Below the pieces are notes generated by a model. It was given only the letters and a program-made list of their open reading frames with translations. It did not search any database and had not been told where the DNA came from. A DNA stretch of 64,000 nt from Pseudomonas costantinii. GTDB lineage: Bacteria > Pseudomonadota > Gammaproteobacteria > Pseudomonadales > Pseudomonadaceae. Positions 18,137-25,884 of the stretch are shown here, piece after piece (the stretch's first letter is position 1; each line of letters begins with the position of its first letter). The translations under genes and the position numbers were made by a program. The stretch lies in assembly GCF_001870435.1 (NCBI RefSeq), contig NZ_MDDR01000007.1, forward strand, positions 124,001 through 188,000, read 5' to 3'.

Positions 18137-18818
18137 ACTCGCGCCACTGCTGGTCTCGGCGTTGATCCTCGGCCTGCTGGGGGGCGGCCATTGCCTGGGC
18201 ATGTGCGGCGGCCTGATGGGGGCGCTGACCCTGGCGATCCCCAAGGAACAACGCAGCCGCCGCTTTCGCCTGCTGCTGGCGTACAACCTGGGACGCATCC
18301 TCAGCTATGCCAGCGCAGGGTTATTGATCGGCCTCGCCGGCTGGGCAGTGGCCAACAGCCCGGCGGCGATGTTCATGCGCGTGCTGGCCGGGTTGCTGCT
18401 GATCAGCATGGGGCTGTACCTCGCCGGCTGGTGGAGCGGCCTCACCCGTATCGAAAGCCTCGGTCGCGGCCTGTGGCGGTATATCCACCCCGTCGCCAAC
18501 CGTTTGCTGCCGGTGTCCAGCCTGCCCCGCGCTTTGCTGCTGGGCGCACTCTGGGGTTGGTTGCCGTGCGGGTTGGTCTACAGCACCCTGCTGTGGGCGG
18601 CCAGCCAGGGCAATGCACTGGACAGTGCATTGCTGATGCTGGCGTTTGGCTTGGGCACTTGGCCGGTGCTGCTGGCGACCGGTTTGGCTGCCGAACGCGT
18701 CACCGCACTGTTGCGCAAACGCAGTGTGCGCATGGCGGGCGGCTTGCTGGTGATTCTCTTCGGAATATGGACGTTGCCTGGCCCGCACCAGCACTGGCTA
18801 ATGGGCCATGTGGCATAG
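18129..18818 (+). CDS. TauE/SafE-like (DsbD_2/UreH-type) membrane protein
   Basis: 229 residues with about six hydrophobic helices and the motif GGGHCLGMCGGLMGAL near residue 20, typical of the small sulfite-exporter TauE/SafE-like family found beside ccoS in Pseudomonas. A second GWLPCGLVYSTL motif appears in the middle helices, as in CcdA/DsbD-type thiol or metal transporters. The 8-nt overlap with ccoS and constant linkage to cbb3 genes argue for a part in copper or redox delivery for oxidase assembly, but the transported substrate is not known. The conserved His/Cys/Met could bind copper. Confidence 0.85.
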   Translation: MLELAPLLVSALILGLLGGGHCLGMCGGLMGALTLAIPKEQRSRRFRLLLAYNLGRILSYASAGLLIGLAGWAVANSPAAMFMRVLAGLLLISMGLYLAGWWSGLTRIESLGRGLWRYIHPVANRLLPVSSLPRALLLGALWGWLPCGLVYSTLLWAASQGNALDSALLMLAFGLGTWPVLLATGLAAERVTALLRKRSVRMAGGLLVILFGIWTLPGPHQHWLMGHVA

Positions 18819-18830
18819 CGCCGCTCCCCG

Positions 18831-18844
18831 TTGATGCAAATCAA
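18831..18844 (+). promoter_or_regulatory. Perfect ANR box at the hemN promoter
   Basis: TTGATGCAAATCAA matches TTGAT-N4-ATCAA at all 10 positions. TAGACT at 18867-18872 (4 of 6 to TATAAT) begins 29.5 nt from the box centre, which puts the box at about -41.5 relative to a start near 18879. That is the canonical class II FNR/ANR activation geometry. hemN is a known Anr target in Pseudomonas. Confidence 0.88.
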
Positions 18845-18904
18845 GATGCCACCTGCGGCGCGCCCCTAGACTCGGCCCACTAGCCAATCCGGGGGACCGC
18901 CCGC

Positions 18905-20287
18905 ATGCTCGACGCCATTCGTTGGGACACTGATTTGATTCACCGCTACGACTTGGCGGGGCCGCGCTATACGTCCTACCCCACCGCCGTACAATTCGAC
19001 AGCCAGGTCGGCACCTTCGACCTGTTCCACGCCCTGCGCGACAGCCGCAAGGCCGCGCGGCCGTTGTCGCTGTATGTGCATGTGCCGTTCTGCGCGAACA
19101 TTTGCTACTACTGCGCCTGCAACAAGGTCATCACCAAGGACCGAGGCCGTGCCCAGGCCTACCTGCAACGCCTGGAGCAGGAAATCCAACTGGTGGCTTG
19201 CCACCTCGATCCCAAACAACCGATAGAGCAACTGCACTTCGGCGGCGGCACCCCGACCTTCCTCAGTCACGACGAACTGCGCCAAGTGATGACGCGCCTG
19301 CGCCAACATTTCAATTTGCTCGACGATGATTCCGGCGACTACGGTATAGAAATCGACCCACGTGAAGCCGACTGGGCAACCATGGGCCTACTACGCGAAC
19401 TGGGCTTCAACCGAGTAAGCATCGGCCTGCAAGACCTCGACCCCGAGGTGCAACGCGCGGTCAACCGCCTGCAAAGCCTGGAAGAAACCCGCGCGGTGAT
19501 CGATGCGGCGCGCACCCTGCAGTTTCGTTCGATCAATATCGACCTTATCTACGGCCTGCCCAAGCAGTCGCCGCTGAATTTCGCACGCACGGTCGAGGAA
19601 GTAATCAGGCTGCAACCTGATCGCCTGTCAGTGTTCAACTATGCGCACCTGCCGGAGCGCTTCATGCCCCAGCGGCGGATCAACACCGACGACCTGCCCT
19701 CCCCGGCAGAAAAACTGCTGATGCTGCAAACCACCATCGAGCAGTTGACCCAAGCCGGTTATCGCTACATCGGCATGGACCACTTCGCCCTGCCGGATGA
19801 CGAACTGGCCGTTGCCCAGGAAGAAGGCACGCTGCAGCGCAATTTCCAGGGCTACACCACCCACGGGCATTGCGATCTGATTGGCTTAGGTGTGTCGGCG
19901 ATCAGCCAGATTGGCGACCTGTATTGCCAGAACAGCAGCGACCTCAATCAGTACCAGAACGCCCTTGCCGGGGCGCAATTGGCCACCAGCCGCGGCCTGG
20001 TCTGCACCACGGATGATCGCTTGCGACGGGAAGTGATTCAGCAGTTGATCTGCAATTTCAGCCTGGGATTCGAGCGGATCGAACAGGCTTTCAACATCGA
20101 TTTTCGCGGCTATTTCGACGAACTATGGCCGCAGCTGGAGACGATGGCCGCAGATGGCTTGATCGAGCTGGACGCCCAAGGCATTCGCGTATTACCTGCC
20201 GGGCGCTTGCTGGTGCGTTCGGTGTGCATGGTGTTCGATGCCTACCTGGAGCACCAGAACAGGCAACGATTTTCACGGGTGATCTGA
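18905..20287 (+). CDS. hemN: Oxygen-independent coproporphyrinogen III oxidase
   Basis: 460 residues, full length for HemN. The radical-SAM cluster motif C-x3-C-x2-C-x-C is visible as CANICYYCAC (about residues 62-71), preceded by RYTSYPTAVQF, a HemN family signature; HFGGGTPTFL and NRVSIGLQDLDPEVQRAVNR follow. It decarboxylates coproporphyrinogen III to protoporphyrinogen IX without oxygen, supplying haem for the cbb3 oxidases next door under low oxygen. GGGGGA lies 9 nt before the ATG. Transcription should be switched on by Anr through the box at 18831. Confidence 0.97.
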   Translation: MLDAIRWDTDLIHRYDLAGPRYTSYPTAVQFDSQVGTFDLFHALRDSRKAARPLSLYVHVPFCANICYYCACNKVITKDRGRAQAYLQRLEQEIQLVACHLDPKQPIEQLHFGGGTPTFLSHDELRQVMTRLRQHFNLLDDDSGDYGIEIDPREADWATMGLLRELGFNRVSIGLQDLDPEVQRAVNRLQSLEETRAVIDAARTLQFRSINIDLIYGLPKQSPLNFARTVEEVIRLQPDRLSVFNYAHLPERFMPQRRINTDDLPSPAEKLLMLQTTIEQLTQAGYRYIGMDHFALPDDELAVAQEEGTLQRNFQGYTTHGHCDLIGLGVSAISQIGDLYCQNSSDLNQYQNALAGAQLATSRGLVCTTDDRLRREVIQQLICNFSLGFERIEQAFNIDFRGYFDELWPQLETMAADGLIELDAQGIRVLPAGRLLVRSVCMVFDAYLEHQNRQRFSRVI

Positions 20288-20293
20288 ACGCCG

Positions 20294-20782
20294 TTACCTC
20301 GCCGCCAGGCTCATGGCTTCCAGCTGAGCCGCAGGCGGCTCGTCTTTAAGAGCCTTGCCCAATTGCGTCTGAGCCGTGACTAGGCCGGCCTGCAATGTCG
20401 ACACGGCAGCTTGCAAGTTTCCGACCCTGATCAAGCGCGCTTCCGGGGTCATGGACGTGTCAGCCGCGGCCGCAGCGAGTTCAGCCATCTTTTCGGCGAT
20501 CTGCTTTTTCAGTTCGCGGATCATTTTCAGCAACTGCTTGGTGCTGTCGCTCAGGCTGCTGTTGTCGATATCACTGTTGGGAGATTGTTCGGCCTGGGAG
20601 GCGCCCATCCCCTTACCGGAAATAGTCACCTTCACGCCTTCGGTGGTCTTGGGTTCAGCAGTCTTGGCTTCAGGCACCGGGTTTTTGGTGGCTGCGTCTT
20701 TATCCTTGGCCGCATCGGAGGCCTTCCAAACCGATACCGCCGACACATTGATAAGCGGGTTTTGGACTGTGCTGACTGACAT
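20294..20782 (-). CDS. Conserved hypothetical protein between hemN and anr
   Basis: 162 residues with no recognised domain. A Ser/Ala/Lys-rich N-terminal third (MSVSTVQNPLINVSAVSVW) is followed by a low-complexity Lys/Pro/Thr stretch. From about residue 75 there is a probable coiled coil (TKQLLKMIRELKKQIAEKMAELAAAAAD) and a helical C-terminus with regular hydrophobic spacing. There is no signal peptide and no cysteine. It converges on hemN (6 nt between stops) and is divergent from anr, sharing an intergenic region with a perfect palindrome. The presence of a small unknown gene at this place is common in Pseudomonas. Function unknown. Confidence 0.75.
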   Translation of the reverse strand: MSVSTVQNPLINVSAVSVWKASDAAKDKDAATKNPVPEAKTAEPKTTEGVKVTISGKGMGASQAEQSPNSDIDNSSLSDSTKQLLKMIRELKKQIAEKMAELAAAAADTSMTPEARLIRVGNLQAAVSTLQAGLVTAQTQLGKALKDEPPAAQLEAMSLAAR

Positions 20783-20814
20783 GATCTGAGCTCCAGCTCA
20801 TAGAGAGACATCAA

Positions 20815-20832
20815 TGTATCGGCACCGATACA
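20815..20832. promoter_or_regulatory. 18-bp perfect palindrome in the divergent anr promoter region
   Basis: TGTATCGGCACCGATACA consists of two 8-bp inverted arms around CA and reads almost the same on both strands. It lies 32 nt from the unknown gene's start and 103 nt before the anr ATG. A TATACC hexamer at 20841-20846 would put it over the -35 region of an anr promoter. It does not match an ANR box. It looks like an operator for a dimeric regulator that I cannot name. Confidence 0.55.
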
Positions 20833-20935
20833 AAAACCTTTATACCGTTGCTGCTTTTTTGTACACGCTGGCCTCATCGCCCCCCGGTGCGTTACCCTTA
20901 CGTCTTATGTGTGTTTTCCCACAAGGATTTAAGAA

Positions 20936-21670
20936 ATGTCCGAGCCAGTTAAACTGCGCGCTCACAGCCAGGCCCATTGCAAGGATTGCAGCCTGGCCCC
21001 CCTCTGCCTGCCACTTTCGTTGAATTTGGAAGACATGGATGCGTTGGACGAAATCGTTAAACGCGGTCGCCCGCTGAAAAAAGGCGAGTTTCTGTTTCGC
21101 CAAGGCGACAAGTTTGACTCCGTCTATGCTGTCCGTTCGGGGGCGTTGAAGACGTTCAGCCTGAGCGACAGCGGCGAAGAGCAGATCACCGGCTTCCACT
21201 TGCCCAGCGAGCTGGTCGGGCTGTCAGGCATGGACACCGAGATTCACCCGGTGTCGGCTCAGGCCCTGGAGACTACATCGGTGTGCGAAATCCCCTTCGA
21301 GCGCCTGGATGAGTTGGCCCTGCAACTGCCGCAACTGCGTCGCCAGTTGATGCGCGTAATGAGCCGCGAGATTCGTGACGACCAACAGATGATGCTGCTG
21401 TTGTCGAAGAAAACCGCCGACGAACGCATCGCCACCTTCCTGGTCAACCTGTCCGCACGGTTCCGTGCCCGTGGGTTCTCGGCCAACCAATTCCGCCTGA
21501 GCATGTCGCGCAATGAAATCGGCAATTATCTGGGCCTGGCAGTGGAAACCGTGTCCCGCGTGTTTACCCGCTTCCAGCAAAACGAGCTGATTGCCGCCGA
21601 AGGCAAGGAAGTGCATATCCTCGACCCGATCCAGCTGTGTGCATTGGCTGGCGGCACCCTCGACGGCTGA
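20936..21670 (+). CDS. anr: Anaerobic transcriptional regulator Anr (FNR family)
   Basis: 244 residues. The N-terminus has the oxygen-sensing cysteines C15, C18 and C24 ([14 protein letters not shown]), and a fourth (TTSVCEIPF, about 117) completes the [4Fe-4S] ligand set. A cyclic-nucleotide-like beta roll (about 30-140), a dimerisation helix, and a helix-turn-helix with ETVSR follow; Glu, Ser and Arg there read the TTGAT half-site in FNR. All residues for an active oxygen sensor are present. It should control hemN, the cbb3 operons and ccoGHIS, all with candidate boxes in this window, plus fermentation and denitrification genes elsewhere. Confidence 0.97.
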   Translation: MSEPVKLRAHSQAHCKDCSLAPLCLPLSLNLEDMDALDEIVKRGRPLKKGEFLFRQGDKFDSVYAVRSGALKTFSLSDSGEEQITGFHLPSELVGLSGMDTEIHPVSAQALETTSVCEIPFERLDELALQLPQLRRQLMRVMSREIRDDQQMMLLLSKKTADERIATFLVNLSARFRARGFSANQFRLSMSRNEIGNYLGLAVETVSRVFTRFQQNELIAAEGKEVHILDPIQLCALAGGTLDG

Positions 21671-21751
21671 TCCAGACACTTGCGGTCGCGCCAATCGGCG
21701 AGGCCGCAGGTATACTTCGAGTCCGTTTTCCGCCCCCAGGACTCTTCGACG

Positions 21752-22300
21752 ATGACCTTCGATTCGTTCGACATCAAATCCCTGATCCGCCCCGTCATCG
21801 ACTTCCCCAAGCCTGGGGTGATCTTTCGTGATATCACGCCGCTATTCCAATCGCCCCGCGCCCTGCGCCTGGTGGCCGATAGCTTTGCCCATCGCTACGT
21901 CGAGGCCGACTTCAGCCACATCGGCGCGATGGATGCCCGGGGCTTCCTGATCGGCTCGATCATCGCCTACCAACTGAACAAACCGCTGATCCTGTTCCGT
22001 AAGCAGGGCAAGCTGCCGGCTGACGTACTGGCCGAGGGTTACCAGACCGAATACGGCGAAGCCTTCCTCGAAGTGCACGCCGACAGCCTGTGCGAAGGCG
22101 ACTCGGTGCTGATGTTCGATGACCTGATCGCCACCGGCGGCACCTTGATCGCCGCGGCGAACCTGGTACGCCGAATGGGCGCGAATATCTTCGAAGCGGC
22201 GGCGATCATCGACCTGCCGGAGCTGGGCGGCTCACAGCGCCTGCAAGACATGGGTATTCCGACGTTTTGCCTGACGCAGTTTGCGTTGAGCGAGCAATAA
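21752..22300 (+). CDS. apt: Adenine phosphoribosyltransferase
   Basis: 182 residues from [15 protein letters not shown]; the open frame continues upstream into the anr spacer but without family similarity. [16 protein letters not shown] is the Apt N-terminal signature, and [17 protein letters not shown] is the PRPP-binding loop at about residues 122-138. It salvages adenine to AMP using PRPP in the cytoplasm. It lies 81 nt downstream of anr, an order shared with P. aeruginosa. Its stop codon directly abuts the stop of the convergent acyl-CoA dehydrogenase gene, with no spacer. Confidence 0.96.
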   Translation: MTFDSFDIKSLIRPVIDFPKPGVIFRDITPLFQSPRALRLVADSFAHRYVEADFSHIGAMDARGFLIGSIIAYQLNKPLILFRKQGKLPADVLAEGYQTEYGEAFLEVHADSLCEGDSVLMFDDLIATGGTLIAAANLVRRMGANIFEAAAIIDLPELGGSQRLQDMGIPTFCLTQFALSEQ

Positions 22301-23449
22301 TCAAAGCCCCATCTGTTTGCTGATGATTTCATTCATCACTTCACGGGTGCCCCCACCGATGGACAGGATGCGGTTGTCGCGATACAGCCGCTCCACCAGG
22401 CTGCCGCGCATATAGCCTTGGCCGCCGAGGATCTGCACGGCATCGTAGGTGACGCGGTCGGCAGTGTCGGTGGCGAGGTTCTTGGCCATGGAAATTTCCT
22501 TGATCACACTGATGCCGGCAGCCATCTTCGCCGCCTGGCGGTAGGTAAACTCCCGGGACACTTCCACGGCTGTGGCCATCTCTGCCAATCGATGCTTGAG
22601 CACCTGGAATTTTCCAATGGGTTTGCCAAACGCTTCGCGCTGCGCGGCCCATTTGAGGCTTTCTTCCAACGCCAGCTGTGCGGTCATGTTGGCCATCAAG
22701 GCAAGCGCCAGGCGCTCGCTCTGGAAGTTGCCCATGATGCAGGCAAAGCCCATGTTCTCGGCGCCGATCAGGTTACCCAACGGCACCCGGCAATCATCGA
22801 AAAATAACTCAGCCGTGTCCGACGCCCACCAGCCCATTTTTTTCAGGGGCTGGCCGACGGTGAAACCTGGGGTGTCTTTTTCAATGAGCAACAGACTGAT
22901 ACCGCCAAAGCCTGGCCCGCCGGTGCGCACGGCAACCGTATAGAAGTCGGCGCGAATACCGCTGGTGATGAAGGTCTTGCTGCCGCTGACGCGGTAATGG
23001 TCGCCATCACGGATGGCGCGGGTTTGCAGATTGGCCACATCGGAACCGCCGCTCGGCTCGGTGACGGCCAGGGCGATGATCTTTTCGCCGGCCAACACCT
23101 GGGGCGCGACACGCTCGCGCACCTCGGGGCGTGCCCATTTGATGACGGGTGGCAGGCCGATATCCAGCGAACCCAACCCGGCCACCACACCACCGGACCC
23201 ACAACGCATCAGCTCTTCGCTGGCGGCGACTTTAGCGAACAGGTCGCCTTCGTGGCTGCCGCCGAGGCTTTCGGGGTAACCAATACCAAGGATCCCCGCC
23301 GCGCCCGCCTTGAGGTACAGCTCGCGAGGAAAGCTCTCAGCCTCCTCCCATTGCTCAATGCCCGACAGCATTTCACGCTCGACAAAACGGCGCACGCTGT
23401 CGCGGACCAATTGGTGGCTGGGGTCGAAGTAGTCCTGATAGGCAGACAT
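22301..23449 (-). CDS. Acyl-CoA dehydrogenase family protein
   Basis: 382 residues from the ATG at 23449 (MSAYQDYFDPSHQLV, with GGAG upstream). The three-part acyl-CoA dehydrogenase fold is evident: an N-terminal helical domain with FPRELYLKAGAAGILG, a beta domain with ALAVTEPSGGSDVANLQT and GSKTFITSGIRAD (FAD binding), and a C-terminal helical domain with QILGGQGYMRGSLVERLYRDNRI. Glu in the YDAVQILGG-YRD region fits an aliphatic acyl-CoA substrate. It is an FAD flavoprotein that introduces a trans-2 double bond into acyl-CoA. The specific chain is not predictable, and no partner beta-oxidation genes are adjacent. Confidence 0.9.
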   Translation of the reverse strand: MSAYQDYFDPSHQLVRDSVRRFVEREMLSGIEQWEEAESFPRELYLKAGAAGILGIGYPESLGGSHEGDLFAKVAASEELMRCGSGGVVAGLGSLDIGLPPVIKWARPEVRERVAPQVLAGEKIIALAVTEPSGGSDVANLQTRAIRDGDHYRVSGSKTFITSGIRADFYTVAVRTGGPGFGGISLLLIEKDTPGFTVGQPLKKMGWWASDTAELFFDDCRVPLGNLIGAENMGFACIMGNFQSERLALALMANMTAQLALEESLKWAAQREAFGKPIGKFQVLKHRLAEMATAVEVSREFTYRQAAKMAAGISVIKEISMAKNLATDTADRVTYDAVQILGGQGYMRGSLVERLYRDNRILSIGGGTREVMNEIISKQMGL

Positions 23450-23551
23450 CGGCAAGCTCCACGGTGAGGTGGAGCGAAATTACCAAGCGCTTGCTTGGTT
23501 ATCAAGCCGTACGCCGACATCAAGGACGACTGAAGTTAAATGTGGTGTGGC

Positions 23552-24154
23552 TTACAGAGCGATTGGTTTGCGGCCTGCAAAGGAATGCGCCAGCGTCCCG
23601 CCGTCCACCAACTCCAACTCGCCACCCAACGGCACACCATGAGCGATACGCGAGGTGATCAGGCCTTTATTGCTCAGCAACTGGGCAATGTAATGCGCAG
23701 TCGCCTCACCCTCTACCGTCGGGTTGGTCGCCAGGATCACTTCAGTAAACGTGCCCTGCTCTTCAATGCGCGCCACCAACTGCGGAATACCGATAGCTTC
23801 CGGCCCCAGGCCGTCCAGCGGTGACAAATGCCCCTTGAGCACGAAGTAGCGCCCGCGATAGCCGGTCTGCTCCACCGCGTACACGTCCATTGGCCCTTCC
23901 ACCACACACAGCAACGTGTCGTCGCGGCGCGGGTCGGCGCATTGCGGGCAGAGTTCTTCTTCGGTAAGGGTGCGACACTGGCGGCAATGACCTACACCGG
24001 TCATGGCCTGGCTCAAGGCCTGGGCCAACCGGGTGCCGCCGCTGCGATCACGCTCCAGCAGTTGCAAGGCCATACGCTGGGCAGTTTTCTGGCCCACGCC
24101 CGGCAAGGTGCGCAAGGCGTCGATCAGTTGGCGAATCAGGGGGCTGAAGCTCAT
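23552..24154 (-). CDS. recR: Recombination mediator RecR
   Basis: 200 residues, the canonical length, starting [19 protein letters not shown]; an in-frame TTG start six codons upstream is unlikely. A helix-hairpin-helix ([15 protein letters not shown]), a four-cysteine zinc finger ([16 protein letters not shown], about residues 57-72) and a Toprim domain with [12 protein letters not shown] are all in order. RecR acts with RecO to load RecA at gaps and stalled forks. In most Pseudomonas it directly follows ybaB; here an oxidoreductase gene and a hairpin repeat separate them. Confidence 0.96.
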   Translation of the reverse strand: MSFSPLIRQLIDALRTLPGVGQKTAQRMALQLLERDRSGGTRLAQALSQAMTGVGHCRQCRTLTEEELCPQCADPRRDDTLLCVVEGPMDVYAVEQTGYRGRYFVLKGHLSPLDGLGPEAIGIPQLVARIEEQGTFTEVILATNPTVEGEATAHYIAQLLSNKGLITSRIAHGVPLGGELELVDGGTLAHSFAGRKPIAL

Positions 24155-24220
24155 GGGCGAAGGGTCCGACAAAACAACGAGACGCGGTTTATACCCGCGC
24201 CCCGGATTAGCGTCAAATGC

Positions 24221-25255
24221 TCAATCCTGCGCGATCCGCACCACCAACTTGCCGAAGTTGCGCCCCTCGAGCAAACCGATAAAAGCTTCAGGTGCTTGTT
24301 CCAGGCCCTCGACCACGTCTTCGCGGAACTTGATCTTGCCATCACGCACCCACGGCGCCATGGCGCTGAGGAATTCGGGCTGACGATCACCATAGTCGTC
24401 AAACACGATAAAGCCCTGGATACGCACACGCTTGGTCAGCAAGGTCCGCTGCAGCGCCGGCAACCGATCAGGGCCGCTCGGGGGCAGGTGGGCGTTGTAG
24501 CCGGCAATCAAGCCGCACAGAGGAATCCGTGCCTTGGGGTTGAGCAGCGGCACTACTGCGTCGAAAACTTTGCCGCCGACGTTTTCAAAGTAGATGTCGA
24601 CGCCCTTGAAGCAGGCCAGAGCCAGTTCATTGGTAAAGTCAGCGCTTTTGTGATCAATGCACGCATCAAAGCCCAGCTGGTCAACCACATAGCGGCACTT
24701 GTCTGCCCCGCCTGCGATGCCCACCACGCGCAAGCCTTTGAGCTTGGCCACCTGCCCCACCACCGAGCCTACTGCGCCGGACGCTGCCGCCACCACCAGG
24801 GTTTCCCCGGCCTTGGGCTGACCGATGTCCATCAGGCCCATGTAGGCCGTCATGCCCGGCATGCCCAGCACACCCAACGCCATTGACGGGCTGGGCAACC
24901 CTTTGGGTACCGGTATCAGGTTGCGACCGTCGGAAATGCTGTGGCTCTGCCAGCCAGTGGAACCGACCACCAGGTCCCCCACTTCGAACTTCGGGTTACG
25001 CGACTGCTCGATACGGCTGACAGCCCCACCGGTCATCACCTCGTCGATTTCCACCGGCGCCGCGTAGGACGGCGCGTCGCTCATGCGTCCGCGCATGTAG
25101 GGGTCGAGGGACAGGTAGAGCGTCTTCAATAGGACCTGGCCATCCGCCAACTCCGGCAAGCTCACGCGCTCCAGGCGGAAGTTTTCCGGTGTCGGTGCGC
25201 CTTGGGGGCGTGAGACCAGGACGATACGCTGGTTCAGAGTCGATTCTTGGGTCAT
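24221..25255 (-). CDS. NADP-dependent medium-chain oxidoreductase (CurA/LTB4-dehydrogenase-like)
   Basis: 344 residues starting MTQESTLNQRIVLVSRPQG, with GGAGCCCC before the ATG. It is a zinc-free MDR enzyme: the N-terminal domain has YLSLDPYMRGRM, followed by a Rossmann domain with VVAAASGAVGSVVGQ (about residues 150-165) and VNELAL-type helices (SADFTNEL), and the C-terminus has GRNFGKLVVRIAQD. These are marks of the prostaglandin/leukotriene reductase and curcumin reductase group, which reduce alpha,beta-unsaturated ketones and aldehydes with NADPH. It interrupts the usual ybaB-recR pair. The natural substrate is unknown. Confidence 0.9.
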   Translation of the reverse strand: MTQESTLNQRIVLVSRPQGAPTPENFRLERVSLPELADGQVLLKTLYLSLDPYMRGRMSDAPSYAAPVEIDEVMTGGAVSRIEQSRNPKFEVGDLVVGSTGWQSHSISDGRNLIPVPKGLPSPSMALGVLGMPGMTAYMGLMDIGQPKAGETLVVAAASGAVGSVVGQVAKLKGLRVVGIAGGADKCRYVVDQLGFDACIDHKSADFTNELALACFKGVDIYFENVGGKVFDAVVPLLNPKARIPLCGLIAGYNAHLPPSGPDRLPALQRTLLTKRVRIQGFIVFDDYGDRQPEFLSAMAPWVRDGKIKFREDVVEGLEQAPEAFIGLLEGRNFGKLVVRIAQD

Positions 25256-25321
25256 CAGCGGGGCTCCTCTATCGGTGATTAAATTCAGCGGTATTGGGTG
25301 CAGACCCCCAAGTTACCATTG

Positions 25322-25435
25322 CGTAGCAGCTGTCGAGCGCCAGCGAGGCTGCGTGGGGCGTGCCTCGATTATGCACCTGGCTCGTTGAGGGCGGTGCGGC
25401 CAACGCAGCCTCGCTGGCGCTCGACAGCTGCTACG
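25322..25435. repeat. 114-bp inverted-repeat element, copy 1
   Basis: The left arm (25322-25354, beginning CGTAGCAGCTGTCGAGCG) and right arm (25402-25435) are inverted copies of about 33 nt around a unique 47-nt centre. The same arms occur at 35527-35642 with a different centre. It lies in a gene-free gap between the oxidoreductase and ybaB. The structure suggests a REPIN- or MITE-like non-autonomous element. It could also fold as a very stable RNA hairpin. Confidence 0.85.
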
Positions 25436-25502
25436 GAGGGGTGAGTAACCAAAAAAAATGCCAGGCGCGATGCCTAGCATTTCATTCTAGCTAACGCTGA
25501 CC

Positions 25503-25841
25503 TCAGAACGGCAGCTTCATGCCCGGCGGCAGTTGCATGCCCGCGGTCACGCCGGACATTTTGTCCTGGCTGTTGGCTTCGATCTTGCGCACGGCGTCGT
25601 TGACGGCCGCAGCGAACAACGCCTCGAGCATTTCCAGGTCATCTTCGCCTACACCTGGCAATACACTTGGGTCGATGCTCACGCGCTTGATGTCGTGACG
25701 ACCGGTCATCACCACACTGACCATATCGCCACCGGCTTTACCGGTGACTTCGGCGTTGGCCAGTTCTTCCTGCATCTTGGCCATCTTTTCCTGCATCTGC
25801 TGCGCCTGCTTCATCAGGCCGGCCATGCCACCTTTCATCAT
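25503..25841 (-). CDS. ybaB: YbaB/EbfC family nucleoid-associated protein
   Basis: 112 residues from [19 protein letters not shown], with GAGG 12 nt upstream. The small helix-strand-helix protein has the family segments [19 protein letters not shown] and [17 protein letters not shown]; the C-terminal [21 protein letters not shown] is typical. It binds DNA as a dimer. It follows dnaX by 43 nt, the usual dnaX-ybaB pair, and is probably co-transcribed with it. Confidence 0.95.
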   Translation of the reverse strand: MMKGGMAGLMKQAQQMQEKMAKMQEELANAEVTGKAGGDMVSVVMTGRHDIKRVSIDPSVLPGVGEDDLEMLEALFAAAVNDAVRKIEANSQDKMSGVTAGMQLPPGMKLPF

Positions 25842-25884
25842 GGGAATCACCTCAAAAGTACGTGGATCAATTAGTAGCCCGGTG

